NCBI GenBank assembly: GCA_904066235.2
Contig: CAJFCV020000001.1
Location: forward strand, 4,278,001-4,342,000
From: Bursaphelenchus xylophilus
Lineage: Eukaryota > Nematoda > Chromadorea > Rhabditida > Aphelenchoididae
Direction: 5' to 3'
DNA length: 64,000 nt
Each line of letters starts with the position of its first letter. Position 1 is the stretch's first letter. The translations under genes and the position numbers were made by a program. Positions 43,001 to 54,766 of the stretch are shown here, piece by piece. The notes below the pieces were generated by a model. That model did no database searches. It worked only from the letters and a program-made list of their open reading frames with translations, and was not told the origin of the DNA.

Positions 43001-46000
43001 CTTGTTTATGGAAATATGAAAACATGTGGAGCTGGAAATGGAATTCCCACTCCGTTTTTGAAGTGGAAACTCTCTTTTCAGACTTTCTTCGGGGCGTTTC
43101 ATTTTGGCTTTTAGGCATGGATAATATAATTTTTGTCTAAAGCTGAGTGGAAATGGATTTTTAATTAAAGGTATATGTCATGCGTGATGTAAAATATATT
43201 TTTAAATTTTGTTCCGGCATTTTAGATTAGTGTTTTTGAGAGTATTTTTGATCATGGAGAATATAATTTTTGGTCTCGTTCTGAGCCAAAGTTTGAGTAG
43301 GGTCGTGAATCAGCTGCGAGATACTATAAACAGAAGGGATTTGCATTTTGAATTATGTTTTGGGGGAAATTTCAAAGATTTTTTGTCTTGGTTAATATAA
43401 TGTTTTGACAAATTTTAATTCTTATTAGCCCTGACGAGAGAATCAATGTTTTTGTTGTGAAATACGTCTGCTAGCACATTTCCAATTGTTTGACATCGAA
43501 TTTTGCATTATTTTTGTTCATGTGTAATATAATCTTTATCATGGATAATATAATTTTTCCCCCTTTATCTAAAGCTCTCTATATTTTCGCCTCATTTCAG
43601 GAAGACATATCAATTTGCGACGCGCTGTTGGACACCCGGTCCACGGACTCGAGTCGCCGCAGCAATCCGCGTCGCTCCCATCGCCAGAAACGGCCCGCCA
43701 AACACTCCACGGCCTCTGAGTTCGAAGCCACGAAGAAGAAGCTGCGCCATCAGCCACCACCGCCCCTGGAACGACGCACTTTGAGCGACGAGAACCGGCT
43801 TGAAGGTGAGTAGTTTGACTTATTTATTTTTTTGGTGTTTAGGAGAGAATTTGTAGCCTTGTTCAAGTTAGAAACGAGCTGCAGAAGCATTTAGGTCGGG
43901 GGAGGGCTTTGAATGACTTTTCAAAAAATTTTTTGTGAATTTATAGGCCAAATATTTATATTATCCATCATGGAGGATAGAGAAAGGTTTTTCCTTAACA
44001 CTACTGTGTTGTTAACAGTTTATTATTGGAATATACCTAAAAGAGTTTTGAAATTTGAGTCAAAAATGTTTCTTTGATGTAGATAAAGAGTAAATCAAAC
44101 ATTTTGATACTGGTCACCTTTTGTTTGCATAAGGAATGACTAGTTATGGGGATGATTAACATTTTTGATGTCATTTTTTCGCAAATTTGATGGGAATTTG
44201 TTATTTTATGGGGTACAAAAACTTGATCCAGTGCTTCAAGAAGAAAGATAAGAGTATTTTGAAGGTGTTGTAGCCATTTTTGACTTGATTCTATCGAGTT
44301 TTTCAAAAAATTTACGTAGTACGGATAATATAGCTAATTTTACAATACTTATTCCTTTTGTTTGTAATTCCTTTATTCCAAATTGATCTCCGGAGAATAC
44401 AAAAATAGAAGCCTCCTCGCTGTTCGATGTCTTGATTAAGTCATTAACTTGTTCACCCAAAAGTCTGAAAATAAATTCAAAGCAATGTTTTTAATTGAAA
44501 TGAAGTCAAGAAAAAAGCCCACTCCACTTCCCTCTTTTCTTCTCCTTTCCACTGCTCTTCGAATTTCCGCGGGGATTCTGCGGAAATTCCGAAATTCTGA
44601 TGGAGAATTTGAAAGGTTTATGATTCGGGTAAAGTTTGGGAAGAGTATGGGGCGTAGAAGGTGGGAAAAGATTTGTAGATAGGTGGGGATGAAAAGAAAA
44701 TTTTGAAAAGACTATTATTTCTTCAAACAGTAGAGTTTAAGGTAAAATACGACAATTTAATTGATGTTCGTTATGATTCGACACTCGTTTTTAATGTTTT
44801 TGAATAAGTTTTATCAATAAATTGTCGATTTTGATGTTAGTTTAGGAAAAATTTGATAAAAAGTTAATGGAAAGAGCAAAAATCTGGGGTAAAATACGAG
44901 GCTAAAGCGCTTGAAAAGCCTTCTAATTCTTATTCAAAAAGCCATCAGATCAACTAATTATCGCCTCCAGGAGAAAAGAAACCTCCAATTTCGATGTCTT
45001 GAATAGTACAATTCCGACTGCTCTTCCTATTGTCGTCCGTGGAAACGCGGCGAAAGTGAAAGAACCAACAAAACGGAAATGAAATTCGAATGTTTTTTTT
45101 TTGGGATTTTGGTTCAAGGTCTCCGGAGAAGTCTTGTTTTCCCTCAAGTTTAAGGTCTCAGATTCCCCTTCTGCCCTTTTATGGAATTAGAATTGGCTTA
45201 AAAAGGGATGCCGGGGTCAGAAGGGTCGTGGTTTGGAATCCTCATTGTTTTCGAGGTATAAAAAATAGGGGGTTGCAATTGCGGAAAAAGTCGAATTTTG
45301 AGGTGATACTGTGGAATGGAAAGATCAAAGAAGTCAAGTATAGAACTCGAATAAAACAGTAGGAGTAGGGATAACCAGTAATTTGCGAGGAGCGAAATAA
45401 TAATTAGGCTGGTATTGGAAACAATTTTACGCGACTTCTCAGGAGTAAAACTCACAAGTCAAACCCACTACATTGGGGGACCTGATCCTGTGCCAAAAAA
45501 CGTGTCATTTTGCATCCGGGAAGTATAAAAAATGTGGCAAAATGCCTCCCCTCCAAGTTAAAAAACTGCGTTTTGAACGGTCCCTCACAAAAAGAGCGGG
45601 CGCGCCTTTGAAATCATAGTGTTTTCACTTGGAGACGGAGGTATTTTGCCACATTTTTTGATACTTCCTGGATGCAAAATGGTACGTTTTTTGCCGCTGG
45701 ATCAGGTCCCCCACTGTAGTAGGTTTGACTTGTGAGTTTTACATCTGAGAAGTCGCATAAAATTGTTTGCAATACCCGCCTAATTATTATTTCCCTCCTC
45801 GCAAATTACTGGTTATCCCTACTCCTACTGTTTTATTCAAGTTCCTCCTCCCTCCGAACCTTTATTACATTTCTTTTGGGATCCGTTGGTGATGTTTTAT
45901 AATATTTTCGTAGGATCAAAGCGATTCGAAATTTTTTTTCCAGGTGACTCCAACCCGACGAGCCGCAGGAAAACGACCATCGCCGGCTCCGTCGCCCTCC

Positions 46001-48577
46001 CTCGGACCAATTCGAACCGGTTTCGCGCCAAAACCTCGCTTCAAACTGGCGTTGTCATGAAAACGGTAGGGGCGACTGTAATTTTGGGGGTTTAATTCCG
46101 GAGGAAAAACGGTATTTTAAAAGTATTTTTGCAGAATTTTTGAAGAATGTTTTTGAGAAAATTTATTTTTTTTGGAATTTTTTAAAAAGTTTTGGTATTT
46201 TTCACTCATTGTCGAAAAATCAAGTTCAATTTCCTTTTTTATCCAACTCTATAACTTTGCAGCTGGACTCGGACAAGCTCCGCTCGCCCTCAGCCCAGCC
46301 CACCTCCAGTTCGGCGCATTCGCCGGCCGTGATCGCCCCCACTCAAGACCATCATCGCCCCACAATCCCCACCGTTCGAAGGACCTTATCCGGCCAGGTG
46401 TCCATCGAAAATGGCAACGGATTCTACGCCCCATCGGTGCATCCGGAAATGGTCGGGAAACAAAAGTTCAAGGCGCATCCGGGCAAAAACAAGTTCTGTT
46501 TCAACGGCCGCATTCTCATGTCCGAGCAGAACAGCGCGTTTTATGTGACTATCGGCATGATCTTCGCCACTATGACCTCATTTTTTATTTTTGAGTAAGT
46601 GAAAAAATTTTGTGGATTTTGGAAAGTTTTGGGGTAAAATACGGGATAAGATAGTGGCTTTATTTTTTTGAAGATGAAAATTTTTTTTTGTTTTCCTTAC
46701 TTGTCAATTTAAAATTCTTGTGGTTTTTTTTGGAAATCTGCACAAATTTTTTAGAATTTTTTTTAGATTGAAACTTTTTTTTGATTTTTTTGGATTTTTT
46801 GAATATTTTTCTGGAGTTTTTTTCGTAAAATACGATAGGGGTTGAAACGTTATTGTTTTTTTATTTATTTTTTTGAATTTCAGCGCCATTTTCATCGCCG
46901 AACGGGTATCCTTGGCATTACCGGTGTGCGCGGCCGTTCTTTTCTTCCTGGTTATGGCCAATCTCCTCAAAACCTCATTCACGGATCCCGGAATCATTCC
47001 CCGGGCCACCAACAAAGAAGTTATCGAACAAGAACGTCTCTTCAAAATCGGTAAGGTTTTTGGAATTAAAAAAATTTTTTTTTTGTAAAATCTTTGTAAA
47101 AATAGTTTGAAATTTGAAGTATAAAAGAATTAATTGGTATTTCAGAGACGGGTAACCCCAATGCAACGACCCCTCGAACCCGAATGATTGAGATTTTCAA
47201 CGAGTGCGTAGTACAGAAATACTGCTTTACATGTCGAATATTTCGCCCGCCCAGAGCTTCCCATTGCTCGGTCTGCGACAATTGTGTGCTCAGGTTCGAC
47301 CATCATTGTAAGGAATTTTGGGATTTTTGAATTTTTTTTTAAATATTCATTATTATTTTGGCGGGAGTGACGTCATTTTTCTCTTATCTTTGATCTAATT
47401 TTTGATTTTTTTCAGGTCCATGGGTCGGAAATTGCGTTGGCCTCCGAAATTATCGGAATTTTTATTTATTTGTGGTGCTATTGACAATTTTGGACTTTCT
47501 GGTTGGCGCTTGTTCCATCACCCATCTTATTATGCGTAAGTTTTTTGTCGTTTTTTCTGAAAGTTTAGGCCCAAAGATGTCTAAAAATCCCATTTCCAGT
47601 GTCAATGGAGCACCGAAACTTTGTGGAAGCCATCAACGCCACGCCGGGCTCGGTTTTTGTTAGTCTAGTGGCAATAATCTCGGTGTGGTCGGTCCTGGGA
47701 CTCTCCTGTTTCCACACATATTTGTTGGCATCGAATCAAACAACAAATGAGGAGGTGAAAGACACCTTCAGCGACCTGCTGGGATCGTATTGCGGATCAT
47801 TGTATTCTACGGGAAATTTATTTACAAATTGTTTGGCCACTTTGTGCGCTCCGGAACCTCCGAGTTTGATCGATCGAAGGGGAAAAATTGAGGCGGTTAC
47901 GGTGGTGGAGGTGAGAATTTTAAAATTTTTAAAGGTTTTAAAAAATTTTGAGGTTGTTTTGGGAAGAAAAATTATTTTTTATGGAAGTAATGTGGGTTGA
48001 TTTTCTTTTTTTTTTTTTTTTAAATGTCCTAGACGAATTTGGGTATTTCGAAAAGTCTGGGCGAAATTGGCAATATTTTAAAAATTTTCAAGTATTATAT
48101 TGTCGTATTTTATAGGTCCAACCGGAAGCCCTCCGCTCCCACCGTCATCTCCAGACCATCCTGAGTCAGCCCACCCACAAACTCGGCACTTCTTCGTCTG
48201 TTCCCAAACTCACAGTCATCCCGAGACGGCACTCTTCGACCTCTGTAATCTCGACAACCTCCTCATCCCATCACTCGGAATCCTCGATAAACTCGTATTC
48301 ATCGGATCAAGTCCATAAGGCCAAAGACGCGCCTCCAGAATTACATCAAATCTCCATCGAATCAGAGGATGAACATCATGATGTCAGATATCGAGACAAT
48401 TATGCCATCGAAAATGACGATGAAACTACTGAAAATGGAAATGAGGCGGAAGTAAAAATCATTGGAGATAAGAAAACGACAAAGACTGGGTAAGAATTTT
48501 ACGAAAAAATTTGGGTTTGGATATTGTTTTATGCAGTATTTGATGATGACTTTCATTTTAGCCCCGTCCGAACGTAG
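39933..48577 (+). CDS. DHHC palmitoyltransferase, ZDHHC9/14/18 type
   Basis: Exons 43,601-43,805, 45,944-46,065, 46,263-46,594, 46,884-47,050, 47,146-47,307, 47,416-47,535, 47,600-47,910, 48,116-48,489 and 48,562-48,577 join in frame for 602 residues. An upstream exon at 39,933-40,088 (ending [10 protein letters not shown]) is open and in phase, but the exon with the ATG was not found, so the 5' end is incomplete. The zinc-binding DHHC domain reads [29 protein letters not shown], then [13 protein letters not shown], with the catalytic Cys in DHHC. Four membrane segments flank it, and [10 protein letters not shown] follows, as in the ZDHHC9/14/18 group. It attaches palmitate to Cys of other proteins, probably at the Golgi or plasma membrane. 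The tail after residue 480 is Ser/Thr- and acid-rich and poorly conserved. Introns carry GTAAAATACG motifs and a large palindrome. Confidence 0.9.
40249..40485. repeat. Cluster of six GCACNGTGC palindromes
   Basis: Perfect copies start at 40,249, 40,279, 40,317, 40,356, 40,442 and 40,477, with one weaker copy near 40,505. Spacing is mostly 30-39 bases, as in the 38.4-kb cluster, and the GTCGCAAGTTTTGCAC context is shared. It lies in the first visible DHHC intron. Confidence 0.85.
40500..43600. other. Long DHHC intron, remainder
   Basis: No exon recognised. The last 500 bases hold several copies of CATGGATAATATAA. Segments like ATATTATACTAGGTG recur near 41,195, 42,131 and 42,303. Confidence 0.45.
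45342..45845. repeat. Large palindrome with a family 1 MITE at its centre
   Basis: Outer arms of about 125 bases (45,342-45,472 and 45,719-45,845) are inverted copies that are about nine-tenths identical by eye. The centre, 45,473-45,718, is a family 1 MITE, itself a foldback. Other family 1 copies lack these outer arms. It lies in a DHHC intron. Confidence 0.88.
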
Positions 48578-50360
48578 TCCTGCCAAAATCAGCGTTATTG
48601 GTTAATAATTTATTGTTGATATCAAATGTACAGTCATTCATTCCCAACGAATTTCACAGCCTTTACATTTTTCTATCAGATATTTCTTCGCCATATTGTT
48701 TTTGTTTCTTTTTTTATCAGATTTTATTTTTTTATATTATATAAATAATTATCGAAACAGAATTTAAAAGTGGGACAGTTAGAGTTTTGAACTATTTGAC
48801 TTATGGAAAAAAATTTTTTTTTTGACTGCACGGTGCGTTTTTTGCAAAAATTGCACGGTGCGAGAGTTTTGGACTTCGATTTTTTTGATCTTGGTTCTGA
48901 TCAAAGATCAGGGCATCGTTTTCCGAATTTTACAAAAAAAAGTTCCCAAATTTGGATTTACCCGCACAGTGACCTCTTTCGAAAATCATCGCACCGTGCG
49001 AAAAATAAACTACTCGGAAAACATGAAACATACAGTGAGGGAGCTGATCCAGTGGCAAAAAACGTACCGTTTTGCATTCGGGAAGTATCAAAAATGTGGC
49101 AAAATGCTTGCCGCTCCAAGTGAAAAAACTTCGTTTTGAAGGGCGCCCTTTCCTTCACAAAAAAGCGGTCGCGCTTTTGGAATCGTAGTTTTTTCACTTG
49201 GAGAGGGAGGTATTTTGCCACATTTTGTGATACTTCCTGGATGTAAAATGGCACATTTTTTGCCACTGGATCAGGTCCCCCACTGTATAAATTAATGAGT
49301 GAAATATGGTCGAAAATCAAAGCATAAGGCTGAATTAGACATTTTAATATCACAGTTACTTTATGACCTCAGAAATCAAGTTATTTAATCAACAATACCC
49401 ATTAATTCACCTCATAATCTCTGATATAACATTTTTTGTTTTTACGTGGTTGGTTTTGTAACTAATGACAGGAGCTTCGAATTCCAAAAACGTAAACTTA
49501 AAAACGCGTGGGACAGCCAAAAAAACCCCCAAAAATAACAAAAATTATATTACACATTGTCTGACAAGTGATCAAATACCGCTGTCCCCGCGAAGCTGTT
49601 TGCAATTACGGCTCAATATTACAAACAATACAAGAGCAAGTCATCTTGAGTCATTTGAGCAAAGGTTACAGTTCTTCCAGTCCCTTGTTTTATTCGAATA
49701 AACATACGTTCGTTTGATTGGGAAATTAATGGCCTAATTAATTTCTTCATGCTTATAAAATGAGTGGACTCGATGACTACGGTTTATTATTGCAGGAAAA
49801 GCTGAAGGTGTTTGCAGCAACGAACTCGGGTTTATGGGGTCTTAGAGGTCAACAATCTTGTTTTAGATGGTGTAATACAAAATTTGCCCGATTTTTGGTT
49901 TGTTTTCGATTATTAGCTATTATTTTCAGGATATATAGGAACTAATTAATTAATCTGTCCGTTTTTGTTCTTCAATTTTTTCCGAAAAAACCGAATTTTT
50001 AAGAAATTTTTTAATTTTTTTGCTGTATAACAATAAAACCCATAAGGAACTGCTGTTCCACATATAAATAGAGCCTTTCAGACTCTTATTTTTCCGCACT
50101 TTAGGAGATCCCATCAAAATTGACAGGTTATGTCATTTGTTTTTGGGCCCCACCACGAAAACAAGCCGGCTAAAACGGAATGCCAAGAAAGAAATTTTTT
50201 TCGGCGGAATTTTGGTTGAAAAACAATTTTTCTTGATGCGTGAAGCCGGGAAATGCATCAGGGGATTAGATTTCTCGAGGCTAAAATTAGCGCGGCCCCT
50301 GCGGGCGTCCGTTTTTGGCGTTATCTGAGCCGAATTTATCCGATTCTTTATTTTTAGAGC
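48578..50360. other. Region between the DHHC and ZIP genes
   Basis: It contains a small group of GCACNGTGC motifs (48,828, 48,853, 48,991), a family 1 MITE and no certain gene. A 61-codon frame at 49,760-49,945 (MSGLDDYGLLLQEK) is possible but unsupported. TATAAATA at about 50,064 could belong to the ZIP promoter. Confidence 0.45.
49033..49287. mobile_element. Foldback MITE, family 1, copy 5
   Basis: Ends CAGTGAGGGAGCTGATCCAG and the inverse CTGGATCAGGTCCCCCACTG, flanked by TA on both sides, the clearest evidence for a TA target site. Confidence 0.87.
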
Positions 50361-52479
50361 ATGTCGGGGACGGTGCTCAAGGCCGGGCTCCTGGTGGCCA
50401 TGGTGATTATGACGGCCGTGGCGGGCCTGACGCCGATCTGGGTGAGTGATTTTTTGCCTTTGACCTTGTTCTGGACTTTTAGGTAATAAACTCGAGGATT
50501 GGGTGGGTTCGAGGTGATGGAGAAGATAAATTTTGAAAGTTTTTGGTTCTTTTGTTATGTTTTTGCGTGAGAGAGCTAAACTAAAGCCTTGGTGACAAGT
50601 TTCTTTATGTTTCAGTGTTTTTGACGTTCTAGTTTGGGTCTTGCACACTTTTGAACTAAAGGGTTTTTCGAAAAAATAGCTGTTTTTTCTTGTGGAAAGT
50701 ATGGTTAGATTAAAGAAATTTAAGCATGGAAACAGCAGAATTTTTCAACAATTATTATCAAGTACAATATGAAATCTTCAGATCCTCCGTGCCCTCCGCA
50801 AACGAGCCCACAGTCTGCCGTCGTCCAAGAAGAAGGATCGGGTATCACTCTTCCTTTGTCTTCTTACATGTTTCTCAGGCGGAGTCTTCTTGGCCACATG
50901 TTTTCTCCATCTTTTCCCCGAGCTTTTTGCTCATGTGGAGATGATGAAGGAGACGTATGGATTCAAACCGGACTTCCCAATGGCCGAACTGTTGGCGTGT
51001 TCGGGATTTTTCGTCCTCTTTTTGGTCGAAGAATTGGTCTTGATTATCCTGCCGAATGCAGGGCATAGTCATGGAAGTTCGAAGGAGGAGGAGAGTGTCA
51101 GGTGGGTAAATTAGTATTATTGTTTTTTTGATTTTTAGGTTTGTTTTTGACCTTGATTTTACGGATGGATCATAAAACGACACAAAATTACATTTACCCT
51201 AGAAAGATTTCAATTTTAAAATTTCGATTTGTTACCTAAAATATCGAAATTTATCTTTAGGATGATCAGAAATCGCGATCAAGTAGGTCTCCTCACATCG
51301 GCCGAAGTGGAATCCGAACGTCATCCGGCCGGTTTCTCCAACACCCTCACTGCCACCAACACTCAGGCCGTCTCCTCTCCTCGGCAGTGCTCTGTAGCCA
51401 CATGTCCGGACGCCACAATTCCCATCATTGCCGAGCCCGAAAGATGTGAAGCCAATTGTGATTCGGTGAAAGAATATCCGCCAATTATCACCAAGAGCAG
51501 ACCTCATCCCCACAGTCATTCGACGAGATCAGTGACGATTGTCTTGGCCATCGCTTTCCACGCTATAATTGAGGGATTGGCATTGGGTGTTCAGGTATGA
51601 AGTTTTGTTGTGTAGGCAGTTTTTTGGCCAAATTTTGGAAAATTCTTTATGTCTAGGGATAAATAGAGGCATTTTAGGATATCGGACGAATTTTGGCGAA
51701 GTTTCAGACTTCGTAATAAGTTTTATGACCTTATTTTATATTGTTTTAGACAATTTTTTAAATTCTTTTAGAAAGTTTGAAATTTCTTCAAAATCTTAAG
51801 GTGCTAAATGTATTATTAGATTACCGGAAGAGTTTTGTGGCGTCTTAGACTATTTTATGACTTATTTTATATTGTTTTAGACAATTTTTTGACGGATTTT
51901 TGGCCAGTTTGAAACATTTTTTTATTCCCACTTTTTACAATATTTTGTAATTTCTACTATTTTAAATGTATTTTCAGACCGACCCTGCCAAGATTTGGGC
52001 GATTTTCATCTCCCTGACCGTCCACAAATTGATTGTCGCCTTCTCGATTGGTCTCCAATTGGCGAGAACTCATGCTCACAGTCTCAAATGGGTCACCTTG
52101 TCCATGATCATGATCGCCTTTATGACTCCAATCGGAGGTGCGATTGGAATGGTGGTTCGGCATGCCTCGATCAACGCCCAACTTCAAGATACGATCATAT
52201 TGATCTGCCACGGACTGACTGTGGGAACCTTCCTTTACGTCACGTTCTTTGAGGTCTTGATCCACGAGAGAGATAATGAACATCCAAATCTTTTGAAGGT
52301 AAAGTTTTAGATATATCGGACTCTTGAACCTTGAAAATCTTTTAATTTTTATATTGTTTTAGCTCCTGGTGATGATAATTGGATTCGCTTTGATTGGCCT
52401 GATCCGATTGATAACAGAAGGCCATGATCACTCCCATGGGCACTCACATGGCCACAGCCACGACCATGACCACCACTAG
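50361..52479 (+). CDS. ZIP-family zinc transporter (SLC39A1-3 type)
   Basis: Five exons (50,361-50,441; 50,782-51,101; 51,261-51,594; 51,978-52,298; 52,363-52,479) give 390 residues. The first membrane segment is MSGTVLKAGLLVAMVIM; the second and third lie in exon 2 (SLFLCLLTCFSGGVFLA; LLACSGFFVLFLVEELV). A long variable loop with HSHG and PHPHSHS follows. The fourth segment has FHAIIEGLALG (His234, Glu238) and the fifth has HKLIVAFSIG (His261), the metal-site pattern of ZIP subfamily II. The protein ends in a His-rich tail (EGHDHSHGHSHGHSHDHD). It should move zinc into the cytosol across the plasma or an organelle membrane. TTTTTAGAGC before the ATG indicates an acceptor three bases upstream. 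Family call is firm; the exact orthologue is not. Confidence 0.93.
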
Positions 52480-53452
52480 ACGAGTTTATCTTGTATTCCC
52501 CCCGACTAAAACTGGTTTTCTTTGATTTACGCATCAAAAGTATCAAATTTTTAATTTTCACTGCTTTGTTTTTTGTCTTCTAAGGTTAGATCATTGATGG
52601 TATATAACGCTTAGAGTTGTGTTATACTGAAATTTACAAAAATTTTTGTTTTTCGGATAATTTGAAATTTTTGAGGATATTAAAAAAAAAATTTTTGCTC
52701 ACAATGACTGTAAGTTTTTTGTAATGCAACCTAGACGTCAAATGCCTCATGATTTATCGCATTCTATTGCAATTTTCTCTTGCCATCCACTTCTTTTCAT
52801 ATGGTATTTTGCTCCAGCCCGGGTCCACGAAAAATCGGTCATAATGACTCATTTTTCTCGGTAAAAGTGAAGAATATCCATTCCGAGATCGGAAAATACA
52901 TATTGAAGGTGTCCGTAAAGATATCCGAAAATTTCATCGACCGGAATTTTTTTTGCGTAATTAGAAAAAGTAGCATAATCCCGAATTTAGATATGAATTT
53001 ATAATTTCTATGAGTCTTTTATCTACCGTGTTGTCTTCAGAGCATTGTAAGCTTTATTATTCACAGCCAGCATTCTGTTCTACAGCATAATTTTGCAAAG
53101 TATCAGGTGTAATATCAAGAATGGCCGCTCTCTGATTTGATTTGTTGATTTTGGTGTGTAGATTTGTATGAAAGTAATTGATAAAGAAATTTATGTAATC
53201 TTGGTTATATTAGTGTCATTTTGCAATTGAAAAAATTTGAAAATAAGCGAAATATCAATTTTGACACTTCGTCAACATAGAATTGATTTATTATCACTTT
53301 TGTAACAAAAAAAAATTTTGATAAAAAATTTGAATTTCCTTGAATAAATCGAAAAAGCAAAAAGTTTCATCGCCGTATTTTACTATTTAAAAAAGTTTCA
53401 ACGTCGTATTTTACTATTTAACTTAACACAGCCCCCAATAAAATTAGCATAA
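52480..53452. other. Region between the convergent ZIP and APRT genes
   Basis: AT-rich and without a recognised gene. Two GTAAAATACG-type motifs at 53,374 and 53,405 lie 31 bases apart in a short direct repeat (CGTATTTTACTATTT) just past the APRT stop codon, probably in or near its 3' untranslated region. Confidence 0.5.
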
Positions 53453-54393
53453 TTAGAACTCATAAGTGACGAGTGAGTGGACTCTGGCGCCTTGCAGGAC
53501 TTCTCGACCCTTCAGACCGGTCAATTCGATCAAAACGAAGGCCTCACAAGCGTCGCACTGTGCGCTTTTCAGCAGATCAAAAGCCGCTTTCAGAGTGCCA
53601 CCAGTGGCCAAGAGATCATCGATGAGGAGAACTTTGGAATGGGGAGGCAGAGCGTTCTTCTGGATCTCGATTACATCCTGAAACAATCAAAATTTAAGGC
53701 AAAAATCGGGATTTTTTGCCCAATGTTACATTAGGCCATTGGTACGGCAGAAAAACCCGGATTTTTTGATAAAACCTTTAAAAATATAAATGTAAAAGGC
53801 TTGTAAATGAAAGAATACGGCTACTTACCTCTCCATACTCCTTTTTGTAGGTTGCCCGAAGCAATTCGCCCGGTAATTTTCCCTTTTTTCGAATCGGAAC
53901 AAATGGAACGCCGAGGAGAATCGCGACTTGAGGACCGAACAAAAAGCCTGGAAATAGATGTAACATTATATATATGGGCTTTATTTTTTTAGTTTAGAGG
54001 GCATCAGCATTTACAGTTGCCTTTTTGAAATTCGAAAATTCAAAAAAAAATTTCCAACTAAATACTGTAAAATACCATTATCTGGAAAATTATCGATCTA
54101 CAATGGCATGTTACCAAAGAAGTATTCCAGGAGGACGTATTTTACCCTTAAAACGCACCTCTCGCCTCCAGTCCAGCGACCGCATCCACCTTCCCTCGAT
54201 AATTCTCGGCGATCTTTTCGCACAGCTCTTGAACAATTTTGGGATGGTTGAAAATGGGCAATACGTCGCTGAAAATAATTTTACCATCTAAACGACCCAC
54301 AACTTACTGGAATATAATTCCTTTCTTCGGGAAGTCCGGATAATCTTGGGTTACTTCCAAGATTTTGGCTTTGATCGACGAAAAATCAACCAT
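53453..54393 (-). CDS. APRT: Adenine phosphoribosyltransferase
   Basis: Four exons (54,393-54,308; 54,268-54,159; 53,947-53,829; 53,677-53,453) give 179 residues, against 180 in human APRT. Conserved segments are [23 protein letters not shown], the PRPP-binding loop [13 protein letters not shown] and the end ELTGLKGRE. The enzyme joins adenine to PRPP to make AMP in the cytosolic purine salvage route. All family motifs are intact. The second intron carries a GTAAAATACG-type motif (54,136). A GCACAGTGC palindrome lies within codons of the last exon (53,555-53,563). Confidence 0.95.
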
Positions 54394-54766
54394 TTTTAAT
54401 TTTTAACAGCCTAACTGTCGCTAATCGTTTGATAAGAAGACAGACTGATAAAAATGGGAAACTTCCGAATGAATTTTGCGGGAAAAATAATTTATTTTTC
54501 AGATTTTGACACTTCGTTCACTTAATATTGGATTTCCGAATTTTCATCAAAGCCTCGAGGAATGGAGGGAAATTTAACACAAAATAATAACTAATAAAAT
54601 AAATACATGTTGTAAAATTTATCCTATACCATCAGAAGATAATTTTTATTACACTTTGACCATTAAAAAAAATTTTTTCAAAAATCGTATTTTAGAGAAT
54701 CAAAATTTGGAAACTGATGATGATATTTATTTCGAGGTAGTGTAAAAACCTATTTGTTCAAGTTAT

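Noticed and set aside
49760..49945. Small gene starting MSGLDDYGLL
   Set aside because: No homologue recognised, no confirmed splice partner and a short frame; mentioned only as a possibility.
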